Of a stretch of 64,000 nt of DNA, positions 11,106 through 24,418 are shown piece by piece. Location of the stretch: assembly GCA_036785705.1 (NCBI GenBank), contig JAWUZG010000052.1, forward strand, positions 2,480,001-2,544,000, given 5' to 3'. Within the stretch, counting starts at the first letter, position 1. The number at the start of each line of letters is the position of its first letter. The notes beneath the pieces were generated by a model. It did no database searches, had not been told where the DNA came from, and saw only the letters and a program-made list of their open reading frames with translations. This DNA is from Acanthornis magna. Lineage: Eukaryota > Chordata > Aves > Passeriformes > Acanthizidae. The translations under genes and the position numbers were made by a program.

Positions 11106-13710
11106 CAAACAAGGTGTTCACTTCAAGAATGAATCATAAAAATTGTAAAACCTGCCTCTTTTCAGAATCTTGGTCAATGCATCTAAAATCAAAATGAAAG
11201 GTCATGTTGAGGTGTGGGAAAGCTTCTTTTTAATAATGTTGCAACTGTCAATGTTACTAATGCAAATAGTGAGGTGGTTAATGGACTGAAAGAAACATCA
11301 ATGCCAGGTCACGCATTAGCTGACACAAGTCAGCCTAGATCTGCACTAGAGAGGCATAGCAAGCTTTATGTCCTCTAAGAATCTGTCATCTAATGTACTC
11401 AAAAAAGTTAAATTTTGCTTCTTAGCACTGAAGATACAATCTTTTAGTATTTTAAAATAATAGTATTAAGAGTGTTCTGTTTAGCTCAGTGATTTTATTT
11501 TTGTTTTTAAATAACACTCTGTGTAGACAAATATGACTAATGTATAAGTGGATATGCATGTAAACATTTCAGTCTCTATATTGAAGTAAGAGACTATAGA
11601 ATTTCCTTCTAAAATGTCAACATGATTCTATAAGCAAAACTGTCTAAGCAAGCTGTGACAAAACAGGGAAATTTAAAAAGGTCCACTCAATGCTCAGTGA
11701 TGGTGTCAGGTAGGATGTTTTTCTGACCATCTTCAGAAATCTCTGGGAAAAAGCTTTGTTTCTATCACTGCTGCTTATTTACAGAGAACTGTTGAGGATA
11801 CATCCTGTCTCTTGATCAGCAGAGGATCTGAACAGAATTGCTTGGATTCATCTCACTTGGCCTGAAGTGCTGGCACCAGAAACAGCGCTGCCCTTAATCC
11901 AGCAAAAGGTAAAGACAGGCAAATCCAGCCCCAGGTAGGATCATAGATGGGTTGAAGCTTCCTCTGTCTCATTCTTTCTCTCTCACTTGAAGAGAATAAT
12001 CTCTTTTTCCAACCAAATGCCTAAAAGTTGGTGAGATAAATCAACACCATTTTATTTCAAAGTAGTACAAGGAGTGTGAACTTTTGCCGTATTTTGCCCT
12101 TTCTTTCATGTTTATTACCCCTCTTTGACCTTGTTCCTTATTGAAAAACTGCATGTCTATATCTCCATATACTATAATCCTTTACCCACAGAGACAACAT
12201 ACAAATTTGCATTTTTCATTTTGGATTGCCTAAATCAAGCTCGAAGATATTCTGCTAACACTGCAACCTATGTCCATGCCTTTATCCAGAGGTGATCTTC
12301 CAACAGGATGACCTTCTCTCTCTTGGGCTCCTTTCTGTCCCCCTGCCCTGCCAGATCCTTTACAACACCTGGAAGCTTCACCACAGAACATCTTTTGTTA
12401 AGCCAAATCCTTAGTGAATGCTGTATGAGTTTGTGCCTGCCTCTATGGCCCAAAAGCCCTGAAGAAGCTGTTTGTATTTCAGAACCTCATCAACATTGCC
12501 TTGAATCTGATCCCCTTAGCGTTAGACTGCAGGTACAAATTAAGGCAGTACCCTGGAAACTGTCTGAAACCATAAATCTTTAATGGATCCAATGGTATGG
12601 AAGAATATTTTCTGTCCAGGCAAAGCCAAAGTGCAGTGTGGATCTTTGCACAGTGGTGTTGATCATGGGCTTAGTCTATACATGTGGCAGCAGCCAAACT
12701 GCTGATTGTAGGTGTTGAGAATACAAGTCAATGGCAACAAAAGCTCAACAGAATGAAAAAAAATTGTGTCAGATAAAATTTTTAAAGTAATAATTGTTTA
12801 ACTTTATTTTACTTGATTTATGAAGTATTACATTGTCTTTCTTACTCTCTGGCTTTTTGCTTGAGATAGAGTCTCACAATGTAGTCTACTGTAAGCTCCT
12901 TAGAGAACAGAAAATTATGTTATCGGTGCTTAATTTCCATGCACAGCTTGCCACAGTGACTATCTCTTCTTAGAAGAGAATCTGAGTTATTTGTTACTGC
13001 AAAGCATGATGCTGATAATACGATTAGAGGTGATGCATCTCATATTTTCACCACTACAAATAACGTAACTCCCACAGGTTTAACTGTTTAAATCTTCACA
13101 GTGATCTGTTTTATAAAATGCCAGGCACTCAGGAGTTTCCACAGAAGTCAGAGGAAGTAGTACTCAGCAGTTTTGAAAATAGATTTTGAAACCAGAATAA
13201 TCACATTATCTAACATTTTTTGACCTGTTGACCCCATAAAACATATTTATATGTCTAGATAAGTTTTCAGAGACTTTCTTGTAGGCAGCTGTATCTTAAA
13301 TAAGCCTTGTCTCTGGGTTTTAGTATCGGCACTATTAAATACTGTTACAACGTTCATGGGGCACTTTAAAATTTTTTATCTGTTTTTCTTGGGGGCAGAA
13401 TTCCATTAATTGGCTTTTGCATTGTTTCAGTTGTGAGTTTTGCATCACCAAACAACACAAGTTTACCCTATTTCTTTAATATTTTATCTTGTGATTTAAA
13501 TACAATTGTAAAAAACAGCTTTCCAGAGGTTAAACACTGGTTTTATATATATCAGAATGTCTGGATTTTTTTTTTAAAGAAAAGAACATGTAACATACAA
13601 TCTGCAGAGACACCATTTTTATTCAGTCTAACAAATTTACAGCGGACCCATCACCGCAGGTGAGATAGTCAACACTCAATAAGAGCTAAATAGTGTATTG
13701 TTCTGCTTTC
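11106..13710. other. AT-rich unique DNA, no gene seen
   Basis: I recognise no gene, RNA or repeat family. The longest open frame is 91 codons (12308-12583), with no known domain and a competing frame on the other strand. Confidence 0.55.
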
Positions 13711-13930
13711 TTTCCTTTCCTTTCCTTTCCTTTCCTTTCCTTTCCTTTCCTTTCCTTTCCTTTCCTTTCCTTTCCTTTCCTTTCCTTTCCTTTCCTTTCC
13801 TTTCCTTTCCTTTCCTTTCCTTTCCTTTCCTTTCCTTTCCTTTCCTTTCCTTTCCTTCCCTTCCCTTCCCTTCCCTTCCCTTCCCTTCCCTTCCCTTCCC
13901 TTCCCTTCCCTTCCCTTCCCTTCCCTTCCC
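13711..13930. repeat. Perfect compound pentamer microsatellite (TTTCC)29(TTCCC)15
   Basis: TTTCC is repeated 29 times at 13711-13855, followed without a break by TTCCC repeated 15 times at 13856-13930. There is not one interruption in 220 bp. The tract is pure pyrimidine on this strand and pure purine on the other, a composition known to form triplex (H-DNA) structures. Open frames read through it (repeated SFPFL on plus, GKERK or GREGK on minus) only because no stop codon can occur in the repeat; these are not genes. Confidence 0.97.
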
Positions 13931-16779
13931 TTACGTTTCATATGCACCACTGCACTTAATCTGCACATCATACTTGCAAATCTAAATCAAGATCCAAACC
14001 AAATCACTCCATCCAGAGCTTGCTCAGTCCCTAACCAGAAACCTCCAGTAACAATTCTGTTTTCCCAGTTGTGATGTCGTAAGTACTAGCCAGAGTAACT
14101 GCATCCTCCTTCAGTATGTTTAATCATTTACATTTAATGTTACTGTCTTTTAAACAATAAGAAAAAATAATCTTATGTGCTCTACGTCTAGATTTAATTA
14201 ATCCTGACTTCCCCCACTTTACAGCCATTCCTCTAACAGGGTCCAGGCTCTATGGAAGATTATAGTTAAATTTTTTTTATCTCCAGACTCTGGCTCTGCA
14301 CAGTTGTTCCTCCTCTTGGGAACATTAGGAAATCTCTCCCTAATTGGTCATATTCTATCTTTGAAAGGTCATACCCATGATTCTTACTCACTTCAGAGCA
14401 GTTCTTTTAAAGGGCAGGCCTGGGTGCAGATTTATAATCATGTTTCTATAGCATTGCTTGGTGGAAAACAAGAAAAAATGTAAGCAAATCTTATAGGGTA
14501 GTCAGCTGTCATCACATTTTCAATTCATATGACTCCCAACTTGAGTTGCATCATTTTTTTTCAGGAGATGATCCAAATTCCTAAAGTTTCTGTGAAACTT
14601 TGGACATTTATGTCTAGGCACATGCATTCACTTCTATAAAACTTATATCGCACCAGAGATGACTTATCTGTCAATCAATATGTTCTTTTAATAATATTTG
14701 AAAATACTAAAGGGCATTTATTTATCCTTTGAAGGAAGCAACTTAGGTCTCAGCAGGTAATTTGCATATTTTGCTTGTTTAACTAAGCAAAGATTAGCAA
14801 ATTAAAATGTAATTAGTTTTTTTCCCCTTAATTTGTCAAAATTATGTTTTGTGTGAGTGACAGGTGGGTGGTAAAGCTTTTAATGTAAAGTGTATTCCTG
14901 AAGTTTCTCTGACTTTGTAGAGAGTTTGGTGAAAAAAGTATTCAACTGAGCCACATGAAAATGAAAGTATGTTTGATATTAGAGTTGTTAAAACACCAAA
15001 AATTGAGTGCCTCACAAAGTGGTCCAGGAAGGCTTCTTTATCATATTTGGTCTTTGGTGCAGTCTAAAATGTTGATTGTTAATAGTAGTTACAAAAAAAA
15101 ATGCTTGCATGGCATCATTTTGAGAGCAAAGGGGGGGAACCTCTTTATTGCCTTTGCAGAGTGAAAGGATATGTGGGAAATCAGATCTAAACTGATAAAA
15201 CAGTAGTCCTTTTTTGAAATATATGATTCTTTTATCAGCTGAGGTAGATTTGCTCATCCAAGAAGGCTCCTTTGACCTTCAATGTCAGTGTAGAGTAAAT
15301 AGCTTAATCACACGCATAGATTTTGTTTGATCAAAATGGGGTATTATGAAAATGCTTTGTATGCAGCTAGATGTAAGATTCAGATTTACACAGACTGGAA
15401 GCATGAGACTCATCTCTTAAAATAGCTATTCACTTGCTCGGGGTTCCATCGAAGCTTGAAGGATGACAGAGTGCCATTATAAATAAGTTGTTGTCTGCTC
15501 AGCTTTGGATAACAAATTCAGGTGCTACAACACTTTGCCTTTTGCAATACATCATTTTCCTAAAGCATGTGGTGGTTTAGGCAAAACCCTGCTCAGGTGC
15601 TGAAAATTCAGAGAGGGACAATGAGCAGAAGTAGGACGACTGTATCTGACAGTTCTATAATAATAATATGAACCCTGTTGAGTTGCCTAAAGTAACAGTG
15701 GTAAGCAATAACCCAGAGCCATAGTATATTTGGTGTTTTGTCTATAATTTAAAGGAAAATTTGCATCTCCTGCTGTGTGCTAGCATGATTAATTAGATTT
15801 TCCCACAGGTGTCTATTTTTAATGTTGGAAAGGGGTGAGGAATTTGTGACTGGAGAAAGAAAAAAGCTTTTTTAAAAAGAGCACCAGAGACATGGTGCCA
15901 TTTTATGTAGCTAATGTGGCTCCCTGTGCAATAAATGACTGTGGCCACTTTCCAGTGGGTCACCAGTTATCACTTAGATGGACATCAGAAACCTCTGCAT
16001 CTGGTAATTGATCTCAAGTGCATCTTTATTGCTCATATTTACATGCAAAAATTGAGTTGCTTAAAATTAACAAATTAAACTACATTAAAAATTTTTTTAA
16101 AAAAAGAAAACATTCTCCCCACTTATTCTCTAAGGAGTTTCATCAGTTGACCTCAGAATAACTGCTTACACAATATGCAGAGACTGCCAGAACTTCCAAA
16201 ATATTTTCCACTCTGGAATAAGGCACACAAGCAATCCTCTCTTTCCCTTATGGTCTCTAACCTTGCATACAAGAGACCAAGATATCGTATACAGGGACTG
16301 AAATCCTAGGAAAATATAAGAATATTTTATTACTAGGATTAAAAGGGTTCTGGTAAAATAGTAATAAACTAAGAAATGTTAATGTAGACAGGAGTTATAT
16401 GGTCTTCCTGTTGTGAGGACATGAAATACAGTAAAAATGAGAGACTGCAATTATCTTCAGTACCTATGTAAATGTCACATTACAGTGTGATGGCGAAACC
16501 CTTGGGTATTATAAGTGCCTTCTTCTTGATTCAGGTAGTTAATCACACCAAAGGGAAAAAATTTGCAGCACTTGGCTTGATCCAGGATAGAAGAAGAGAG
16601 CTGATTTAAAATTTTGTTATTAAAGAACATGTGTGTTACATTGCACACAAGATGTTTAGAGTTGACAATCCTCATAAGTGAATGAAGAACCAAAACCTAT
16701 TCAAGAGCTCTGAATTTCAAAAAGGCTGGCTAGTGCATAGGCTTGTTACAAAGGAACTAAGAACTACAAGGCTTAGACA
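13931..16779. other. AT-rich unique DNA, no gene seen
   Basis: No gene or repeat family was recognised. A block at about 14745-14840 has octamer-like ATTTGCAT and several TAATTA-type sites, making it a possible conserved regulatory element. A run of seven G (15131-15137) is the only other feature. Confidence 0.5.
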
Positions 16780-18570
16780 TTTACAGGGGGTGTAGAGATT
16801 AAGGATGTCATTGTAGGCACTCTGAGCAAGTGTATGCCAGTCAAAAAGTTGTATGGCAATCAAAAAATGTTATAGAGAGACCAGAAAAGGAAAAGAACAA
16901 AAGGCATTTAGATGGGAGACGAGGACAAAGGAGTCTATCCCAAATATGGCAGTCCTTAAGAAAGCTGTACTCATGTTCACCAAGGACACAAATATAAATG
17001 AGAAAAATATATAAGGCAGAACAAACCAGCTCTGAAAAAGAACTTGCTAATGGCAGAAAAACTAGTTAGGTTATTTGGTAGCAGGACATTTTTTGATATA
17101 CACACCTACTAGCCTGCAGAACTTGTATACAATTAGGACATTAAAGAAGCGCAGACTGGTTGAAAATATCATTCTGAGCAGAGCTAATGGATGCTTATAA
17201 AATACAAATATTGGGCAAGAGGAACAAGAATGCCAAAGGCAGTCACATATTACAATCCACTTGCAGTTCTCTGAAGGTATCAAGAAGCTTGCTGCTAGAA
17301 ATTGGGTCAGCTACTGTTGCCTAAGTTCTTGGGTGGCTGAAGGCTTTTGATAAATCTCCAGTTATTGATATCTATAGAAACTAAATTTCTGTAGGACAGG
17401 AAGAAATTTACCTTGTAAATTAATATAAATAGGTGAAAATATAGAAAGCAAAGTTTAGGAGGAGATTATCAGTTTTGAGAATATAGGGAAGATTAACACT
17501 GAAGTCCCACAGGGAGCAGAAAATTCTAGAATGTCAGAGATTTGTCCTCCTTACTTGTACTGGTTGACATCTTCATAAATTACCTAGGGAATGAGTTAAT
17601 AAGGAGGTAATAAATCTTGTTGATCAAACCAAGCCATTTAGAGCAATAAAACTGAAAAAAAAATGACCGAGAAGAACCACGAAAAACCTCATAATACTGA
17701 GAATGCCATTCATCTGACCAAACTTGGGCATCTGCAGTGCAGGGAAGTATTTTCTCAATTTTTACAGTCTGTGGAAGGAAATTGGTATTTTAATGTAGTA
17801 ACATCTCATTGCAGGGAAGCGGTGAAGGGATAAATCATCCCTTAAAAATGTCAGTTTGTCTCCATTGCCTATAAAGGGAGCCAAAGAGCTCAGGTGTCAC
17901 CAGATGAATCTCACCTTGAAGAACTTGGACTTGCAATGGCAGATGAAACTTAATATAACTGTTTACAAAGAGCAGTATGGGATAAAGAATCCTAAATTTG
18001 CACACAAAAATATGGAGTATCAACTAGCTATTACCACCCAGGAAACACATCTTAAAATTACTGTCCATGATTTCATGAAATGTCATTTTGAAGCTAAAGA
18101 GCAGTCAACACCAAATCAAACATCAATATTAGCAAAGGATAGACAACATAGCAGAGATCACCATGTCACTATGTAACCTCAGCAACATGAATATCATCTT
18201 TGTTTGTGCTCCTTTCTTTCCAGGAATATATATTACATAAGAAAAATACTCAGAGAAGGTGACTGAGATGATCAAAGCTACAGAATGAGACCACGACCCT
18301 CTGGTCTGAAATAAAGGATAAGTGGAGGTGACTGTGACAGTAGTATATAAAATACAAGTAACACCAAAAAAAAGTGACAAAACAGTGACCATTCAACTTT
18401 TCCCGCCCTATGTGGTACATAAAATTAAATTACTAGAACGGAAAACGTAACAGAAACAAAGCAAAGCACTTTTCCACACAGCTGGAGTTAAGGTTGGGAG
18501 TCTGTTGCTGCAGAACATTATGGACTTTAAACATTTCTATCAATTCAAAAAGCAATTTGAAACATTAGTG
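16780..18570 (+). mobile_element. Ancient, decayed LINE of the CR1/L3 type (reverse transcriptase remnants and 3' UTR)
   Basis: Landmarks of a CR1/L3-clade reverse transcriptase appear in order on the plus strand. They are an 'AFDK' trace near 17340, VPQG at 17504-17515, a degenerate FADDTK box (read LVDQTK) at 17616-17633, and a thumb-region segment in the open frame 17856-18176 containing NPKF...YQLAITTQETHLKITVHDFMK. Next comes a degraded RREGD/DQ-like stretch near 18245, and finally a 3' UTR block at about 18465-18560 ('cttttccacacagctggag', 'gttgctgcagaacattatgg', 'tcaattcaaaaagcaattt'). The boxes lie in different frames, stop codons interrupt them, and one of the two catalytic aspartates is changed (DD to DQ), so it is long dead. 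Its sequence is unlike the younger bird CR1 tails here. The 5' boundary is a guess. An A18 run follows at 18572-18589. Confidence 0.6.
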
Positions 18571-18571
18571 C

Positions 18572-18589
18572 AAAAAAAAAAAAAAAAAA
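18572..18589. repeat. Poly(A) run, A18
   Basis: Eighteen A in a row directly follow the 3' UTR-like part of the decayed LINE. CR1-clade elements normally lack poly(A) tails, so this may be an independent simple repeat. Confidence 0.9.
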
Positions 18590-21500
18590 GACACAAGTGC
18601 TGCTAAAAGCGAAAATTCCCTTCTTGTTCTTGCTCCTGAATTCAGTAAGGTACAGAATTAAAGTGCCTGCAGAATTTAGTGGAGAAAATGTACTTGTGTT
18701 TGCTCTGTTATTATATTTAGTCACTTTTCCTAGGCCTCTGCCATAGACAGCACACTAGAAATAAATGAACTATGGTCTGACACAGTAAACCTGTTCTACA
18801 TTCTAATGTAAAATTTTTGATCTATTCCTGTTATATTCTTAAAAAGAGATATCAGTCCCTTAAACCTATTAACAGAGACTTGCTCTTTATAGTTATTTTT
18901 CCATAAACTGATCTGCAATAAGGGAATGATATGGTCTTAAAATAGAAAGGTTAATTCCATCAATAATAGGGGTGGTGCATGTAACCAAAGGTGAAAAACA
19001 AGATTGTTGTAAAAATGTTGTCTTTATAAATTTTAACAGATGAAAAAGGAGCTGTGTCCATTATGTATTCCCAGATTCAAACTTTTTATTCAAGCTGCTC
19101 TAGAAATATTTTGACCAGCCCACAGTCCTCATGTAATATGTTAAATAGGAAGCCTCAAATCATAAGAAGCAAAACTTCATCTATTTGTACTGAAATCCAA
19201 AGGTTCTGAAAGAACACAGTGCCTGGCAAGATCAGGCTAAGAGATCAGTTATCACAGACATGGGTTCTCATTCTTTTATTTGAGAGTGATTTGAAGAGGA
19301 ATTCTGCTCTAACATGGGCACTTAATGAATTCTACAGATCCCATAAGGTTCACTAGAGATGTATTCACACAGTTAAATACCATATTGCTTGCTAGAAGTC
19401 TGTTTGTGTATGCCTTGCACTTCACAGCAGTGGCTAAGTCCATGATCAGACATTTCCATTTCCTAGAATTTTCTTTACTGACCAGACAAGGGATCACATA
19501 CTAAGCTGTGTTTAGATCTGCTACTCTTCTCCTGGCAGGGGGGATTGGATGGAGATAAATCCCTGTCTCTCCTGCTGCCAGAGATTGTTTTATCCACAGA
19601 AATCCATATGGACCCCCCAGACATGATATGCACTTACTACTGACCCTTTTCACATGTAGGGCAGCAGCCAGACGTCATAACACCCTTGCCATGGAGGAAA
19701 CAATACTAATGGGTTGAATTATCATCTCAGGAGGCAAAAAACTTTTGACAGATATGCAGAAGAAGGGAGCAGATAAAAGGAGGAGAATCTGTATTCTTTT
19801 TATTGATCATTGTCCTTCCCTCAGAGTAACAGCAAATGTATTTTTCTTTTAATTTTTCTATTTGAGTTTGATCATGACCCGTGCAGATGGTGTTTCATGC
19901 TTCAGGTGTTTAAACCAGCTAATTTTAAGGGTGCCTACAGGGCATGCATCTCTTAGCACTCTCAACAGCTTTTCACACTTCTGCTCTCTATGGGCTTTGG
20001 AAAATTTTGGTTTACACTTGAAGACACTTTTGTTAAGTGGCCTGGAAGCCGGAATTCTGTCCTGTCATTTTAGCAAATTTAGGCTTAAGCTGAAAATAAG
20101 AAAGGCTTGAGAAAGTTAGTTTTTCTCATTTTAGAAACCCATCAAATAATTCATCTCTGGTTAATTTGCAGGAACACCATGGACAACTCATAATTGAACT
20201 GTATATGTTAAAAGCACTTTCATCAAACTACATTTATGGAAGCAACTACCTTAGTGAAAGACAGGGGAAAAAACACTATCAGGACACAAGCAGAAGGAAC
20301 TAAAACTCCTATACTGAATTAAAACAGAGTTGTACTAAGTTTCCTAAGTATATGGAAGTATCTAAATAATTTTCACTGGTGGTGTTGACTGAAAATAATA
20401 TATTGTATCAGTAATAATGATATAAATATAGTCCACAGAGAGATTTGGGGTCAAAAAATGGCTGATATGTAACTGGAGACTGAACTGGAAATGACTTAAA
20501 CAGCAACTCTGAAGTTGAGAGCCATTCTGAGATGTGCTGGTACTTTTGTTTACTGGGCATACTGTTTAGATATGTATCAACTCTGCCATAGGAATGAAGG
20601 GTCAACAAATTAAAAATAAAAGCTATTGGTGAGAAAGAGAAGGTGGAATCCAGATTCAGTTCTTCTTTTCAATCTCAAATTTCTCTGTGCTTCTACTTGG
20701 GAAATTCACTTACTCCCAAGTAAGTACTTCTGCTTTCGGTTGTAGCTTTAGACATGTGAAGTCTGATTTTCAGGCCTGTAGACTCTGCTGTTTCCATTGA
20801 TTTCATGATTCTGCTGTATTTTCAATCCAGATCTCAGTATTCCTTACAACTTCTCACACCTTCTGAAGGATTGCTTAAGAGCGCATTAATTCTCAGTTAA
20901 GTTATATTTAATTACCTAACATCACAGGACTAGATAAGGTGCAGGACAGCCAATCCAGTCCTGAGTAGGAACAAGTATATAAAAACTTGAAAAGTTTTAT
21001 GTCATCCCTATTTTTAAACACCTCCAAAGAAGAACGTTCCTCAATGTTATGATACTGGCTATTTACTAGCTTAATATATTCTTATATCATTCAAATTCTT
21101 GTAGAAAAGGCCAAGAGTTTTTTCCTGTTTTTCTCCTTTGGAAGGCGGAAAACAATAAATTGCTCTCTACAACAGAAATCTTACTCCACCTTTCAGGAAA
21201 ATGAAATTCACTCCAGTGTTTAACTTTAGCTCATGTTTTCTGATTTGTTGATCATTGGTGGTTTCCTCTGCCTTCTCTATTACTCATCTACATGTGTGAT
21301 AACGTGTGCATCCCCAAACAGTGACACAATGTTCAAGTATATTTCAGTTTATTTATAAAGATATCTCATTACATAAATGCAGAATAATTGACTTTGACCT
21401 CTTGACATTCCTATTAATATATCCATATCTACAATTCACCTTTTTTTCCAATAATATAACATTAAATTAATCTATAGTAATATTTTAGCTTGGATGAGGA

Positions 21501-24418
21501 ACATTGAAGTGGATTTCCAGGCATTTACATTTATTGTGCATTTTTATTTTTATTTTTGAATCACCAGAGAATAGAGACTGAATTATTTTAGGATTAAACT
21601 CACATGGAAGTTTTGCCCAGGAGCACATGTGAACACAAGTGTTTTAGCTACTACCTGGTTTTAAGATCACAGAAATAAACAATCTAATCATAATCTTAAT
21701 TTACTCAGTCCTGGAAACACCTTTTATGTTGACTTTATATGCATGGCATTTTCTTCTCAATCAAAAGAATTTCTTCTGGGTACTACTTGCTTACATAAAC
21801 TTGGGTATTTTGGACTTTCACTTTTTCCAAGCATATATGTACGTTTGTGTGAGCATCCTTTACAATCTGAACTAAGCCGACATCAAAGCTCTTCTGGGGA
21901 TCCAAATTAAAGTGACTTATTTTTACAATAGAAGATGATGGCGGAATAACGAATTGAACACAAGTACCCCAAACTATAAGCCACTAACTCATCCTTCCCT
22001 CTCTCACATTAAGAAAGGAGCCTTTTTGAGGTTTTTGTTGCAGTTATTTGTTTGGTTTTTTTCTCTCCTAATGTTGTCAGTTGAATTCAAGTAGGTATAT
22101 TTCTTGTTATGGTCTGCTGTTGCAGGGAATGTTCTCTGATGGATATACAATTTTCCTATTAGCTGTATTGTGTGTTTCTGCAGTACTGAGGAATACTTTC
22201 CCCCTCATTTTTCATGTATTAGTAAATTTGCTGGACTTGGTGTATCAGGAGACAAAGATTCAGCACTCACAAGTGTTACTTAATGTAATATTTTAATTAA
22301 GACTCTTCTGTATACATTCTGTAGTTGTACTGGGCTCATTTTTTATTGGTCAAGTACCATTAGGCTATCACATCAGTAATCTGATTTTACAACATAATGT
22401 AACCTGAAGGTAAAGAAACATTAAGTGTTATTTTTCAAGAAGAGTGATCTTTTTTAGATCTGACCTTTTTCTAAGCCAGCACAATAAAAAGGTGAGTGTC
22501 ATTTTTATACTTGCAAAGATTAGTTTTGCTTACAGTAAGCAAAAGTCATGTCTCTAAGGGGGCTTAAAATTCTCATTGGAAATAATTGAATCTCATTACC
22601 AAGCGTGCACTATGAACATCTTATGATTTGCCCCAATCAACTATTAAAAGCATGCTCCTATTTGAAATGCTACCTTTTTCAACCTCTGCTGCTACATAGT
22701 ATAGTACTAGCAAATTGACCTTTTCTAAAGATTTAAAGCACTGTGTAATTAACTTTTCCTGTGTACAGAGTTAAGACCTGATGAAACTGGGAGGTTAAAT
22801 GTCAATACGTCCTTTGCAAGCATTTTTTATAGTGCATTGCGTTGCTTTCAGATGTGAATGAATACTTTTTTGTACCCATTTTCTTAAAAAAAAAAATAAT
22901 TAAAATCTGTACTGCAGTGCAAAATGCAGTCCAATTCCACTCCTTGAGCTACCCCAGTCAACAAGAAATATCTCTGAAATGCAAAGCAATAAGCTGTGTT
23001 GGCAGTTATTTTATTTTCCTGACCCAAAAATCCATTGAAGCAGGTGGAAATGTGTTGTACTTATGGTTGCATGGCTTGCACAAATCTAGTTCTGTACAGT
23101 TTCCCTTCAGTATCCAGAGTAGATCTGTGTGAGACCTCTAGATGGTCATCAATATCTTTTTGCAAGACCAGTAGTTGAAAGGCACACCTCTGAACTAAAG
23201 TGATTATGCTGGGAACAGGCTTGCCTGGATAGCAGTTTTGTCAGTGCTGTGAAAGTCTTTAAAGGATTGCATGCGTATTGTTTCCGCCATGTCTCAGTGA
23301 TACTTGAAAGTTGGAGAAGAGAATCTCCCATTTCTCACTTTATTTATTTTTTAAGTTTTATTTGTAGTCCAAGTTCTTTCACTGACCGTAGGATTTTTAA
23401 GGTACGAATTATTCATTACATGTATTTATTTGAGCTCTCTGGATTCTCCAAGGAAGACGTTGCAGTATATCAGACACTGTAAGAGATGTTTCCTCTTGTA
23501 TATCACAGAAATGAAATGTATTTCTTGATTGAATTAGTCCCAGAAATATTCTCCTCTAAATTGCTGCTACTATTGTGTCTCAGTGTCATATCAAATTAAT
23601 ACAGTCCTAATATTCAGGCTCTCATGTGCACTGTGTGTAGTAAATTATTAATTATAATTAAGACAATAAAGAGAGATCATATTTCTAGGGTAATTTCTTT
23701 TTTTTTTTTTTGCAATGCCATTGAGTGATACATTTAAAATAATGCTGAAATCCACACATAACTGGATGAGCACTGGAATTTATGAAAGCTGTGCTCCTAT
23801 CTTATCAGTTGGTTTACCTCATACATTTTATTATATATACCAGCAATTTTTATTCACATCTCACAGAAAAAATATAAAAAAGTGGTGCTGAGCTTGTCAG
23901 ACCAGAGTCAAGACCAGTTTTTCATATGCATCAGGACAGCAATTGAAAGTATATGTATCACTCAGCAGCAGTGAGTTGTTATAAGGAAATATTTAAAGTC
24001 AGCTAGGAGGCTATAACAAGAGGCTATAGGGCAGAAAGTAAAGGGTACACAATAATCTGTTGAAGCTCCTTGACTTCAAAGATTAAAGTGACCTTTTAAA
24101 AAAAAAGACAAGAAAATAAAACAGATTTCTGAAACAGCTAGAAGGGAAAACTTAAATTGCATGGAAATTGTGCTTCAAATGTTGCCTATCCCATGATGAC
24201 ACAACATATGAAAAGACCAATTGCTTCAAAATCTCTCCTTTCATGTTCTAGGGGAAATGTCTTTCATTATAAACAGCAGTGGAGAAGTGTTTCTGGAAGG
24301 TTTTACAATGCCAGTGCTCAGATATTCCTCCATCAAATGAATTGTGTCCCAGCAGAAAATTTCAAAGTATTAGGGAAAGAATGTTGCAAATTAAAGCTAA
24401 TACATTGCATGTAGGAAT
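18590..24418. other. AT-rich unique DNA, no gene seen
   Basis: Nearly 6 kb without a recognisable gene, RNA or repeat family. Open frames are at most 96 codons and lack known domains. A T-rich run near 23698-23711 is the only simple repeat of note. Confidence 0.55.

Noticed and set aside
13669..13985. Three open frames of 88-100 codons across the pentamer microsatellite
   Set aside because: They exist because TTTCC/TTCCC repeats cannot make stop codons in any frame; the products are pure repeat (SFPFL, GKERK).
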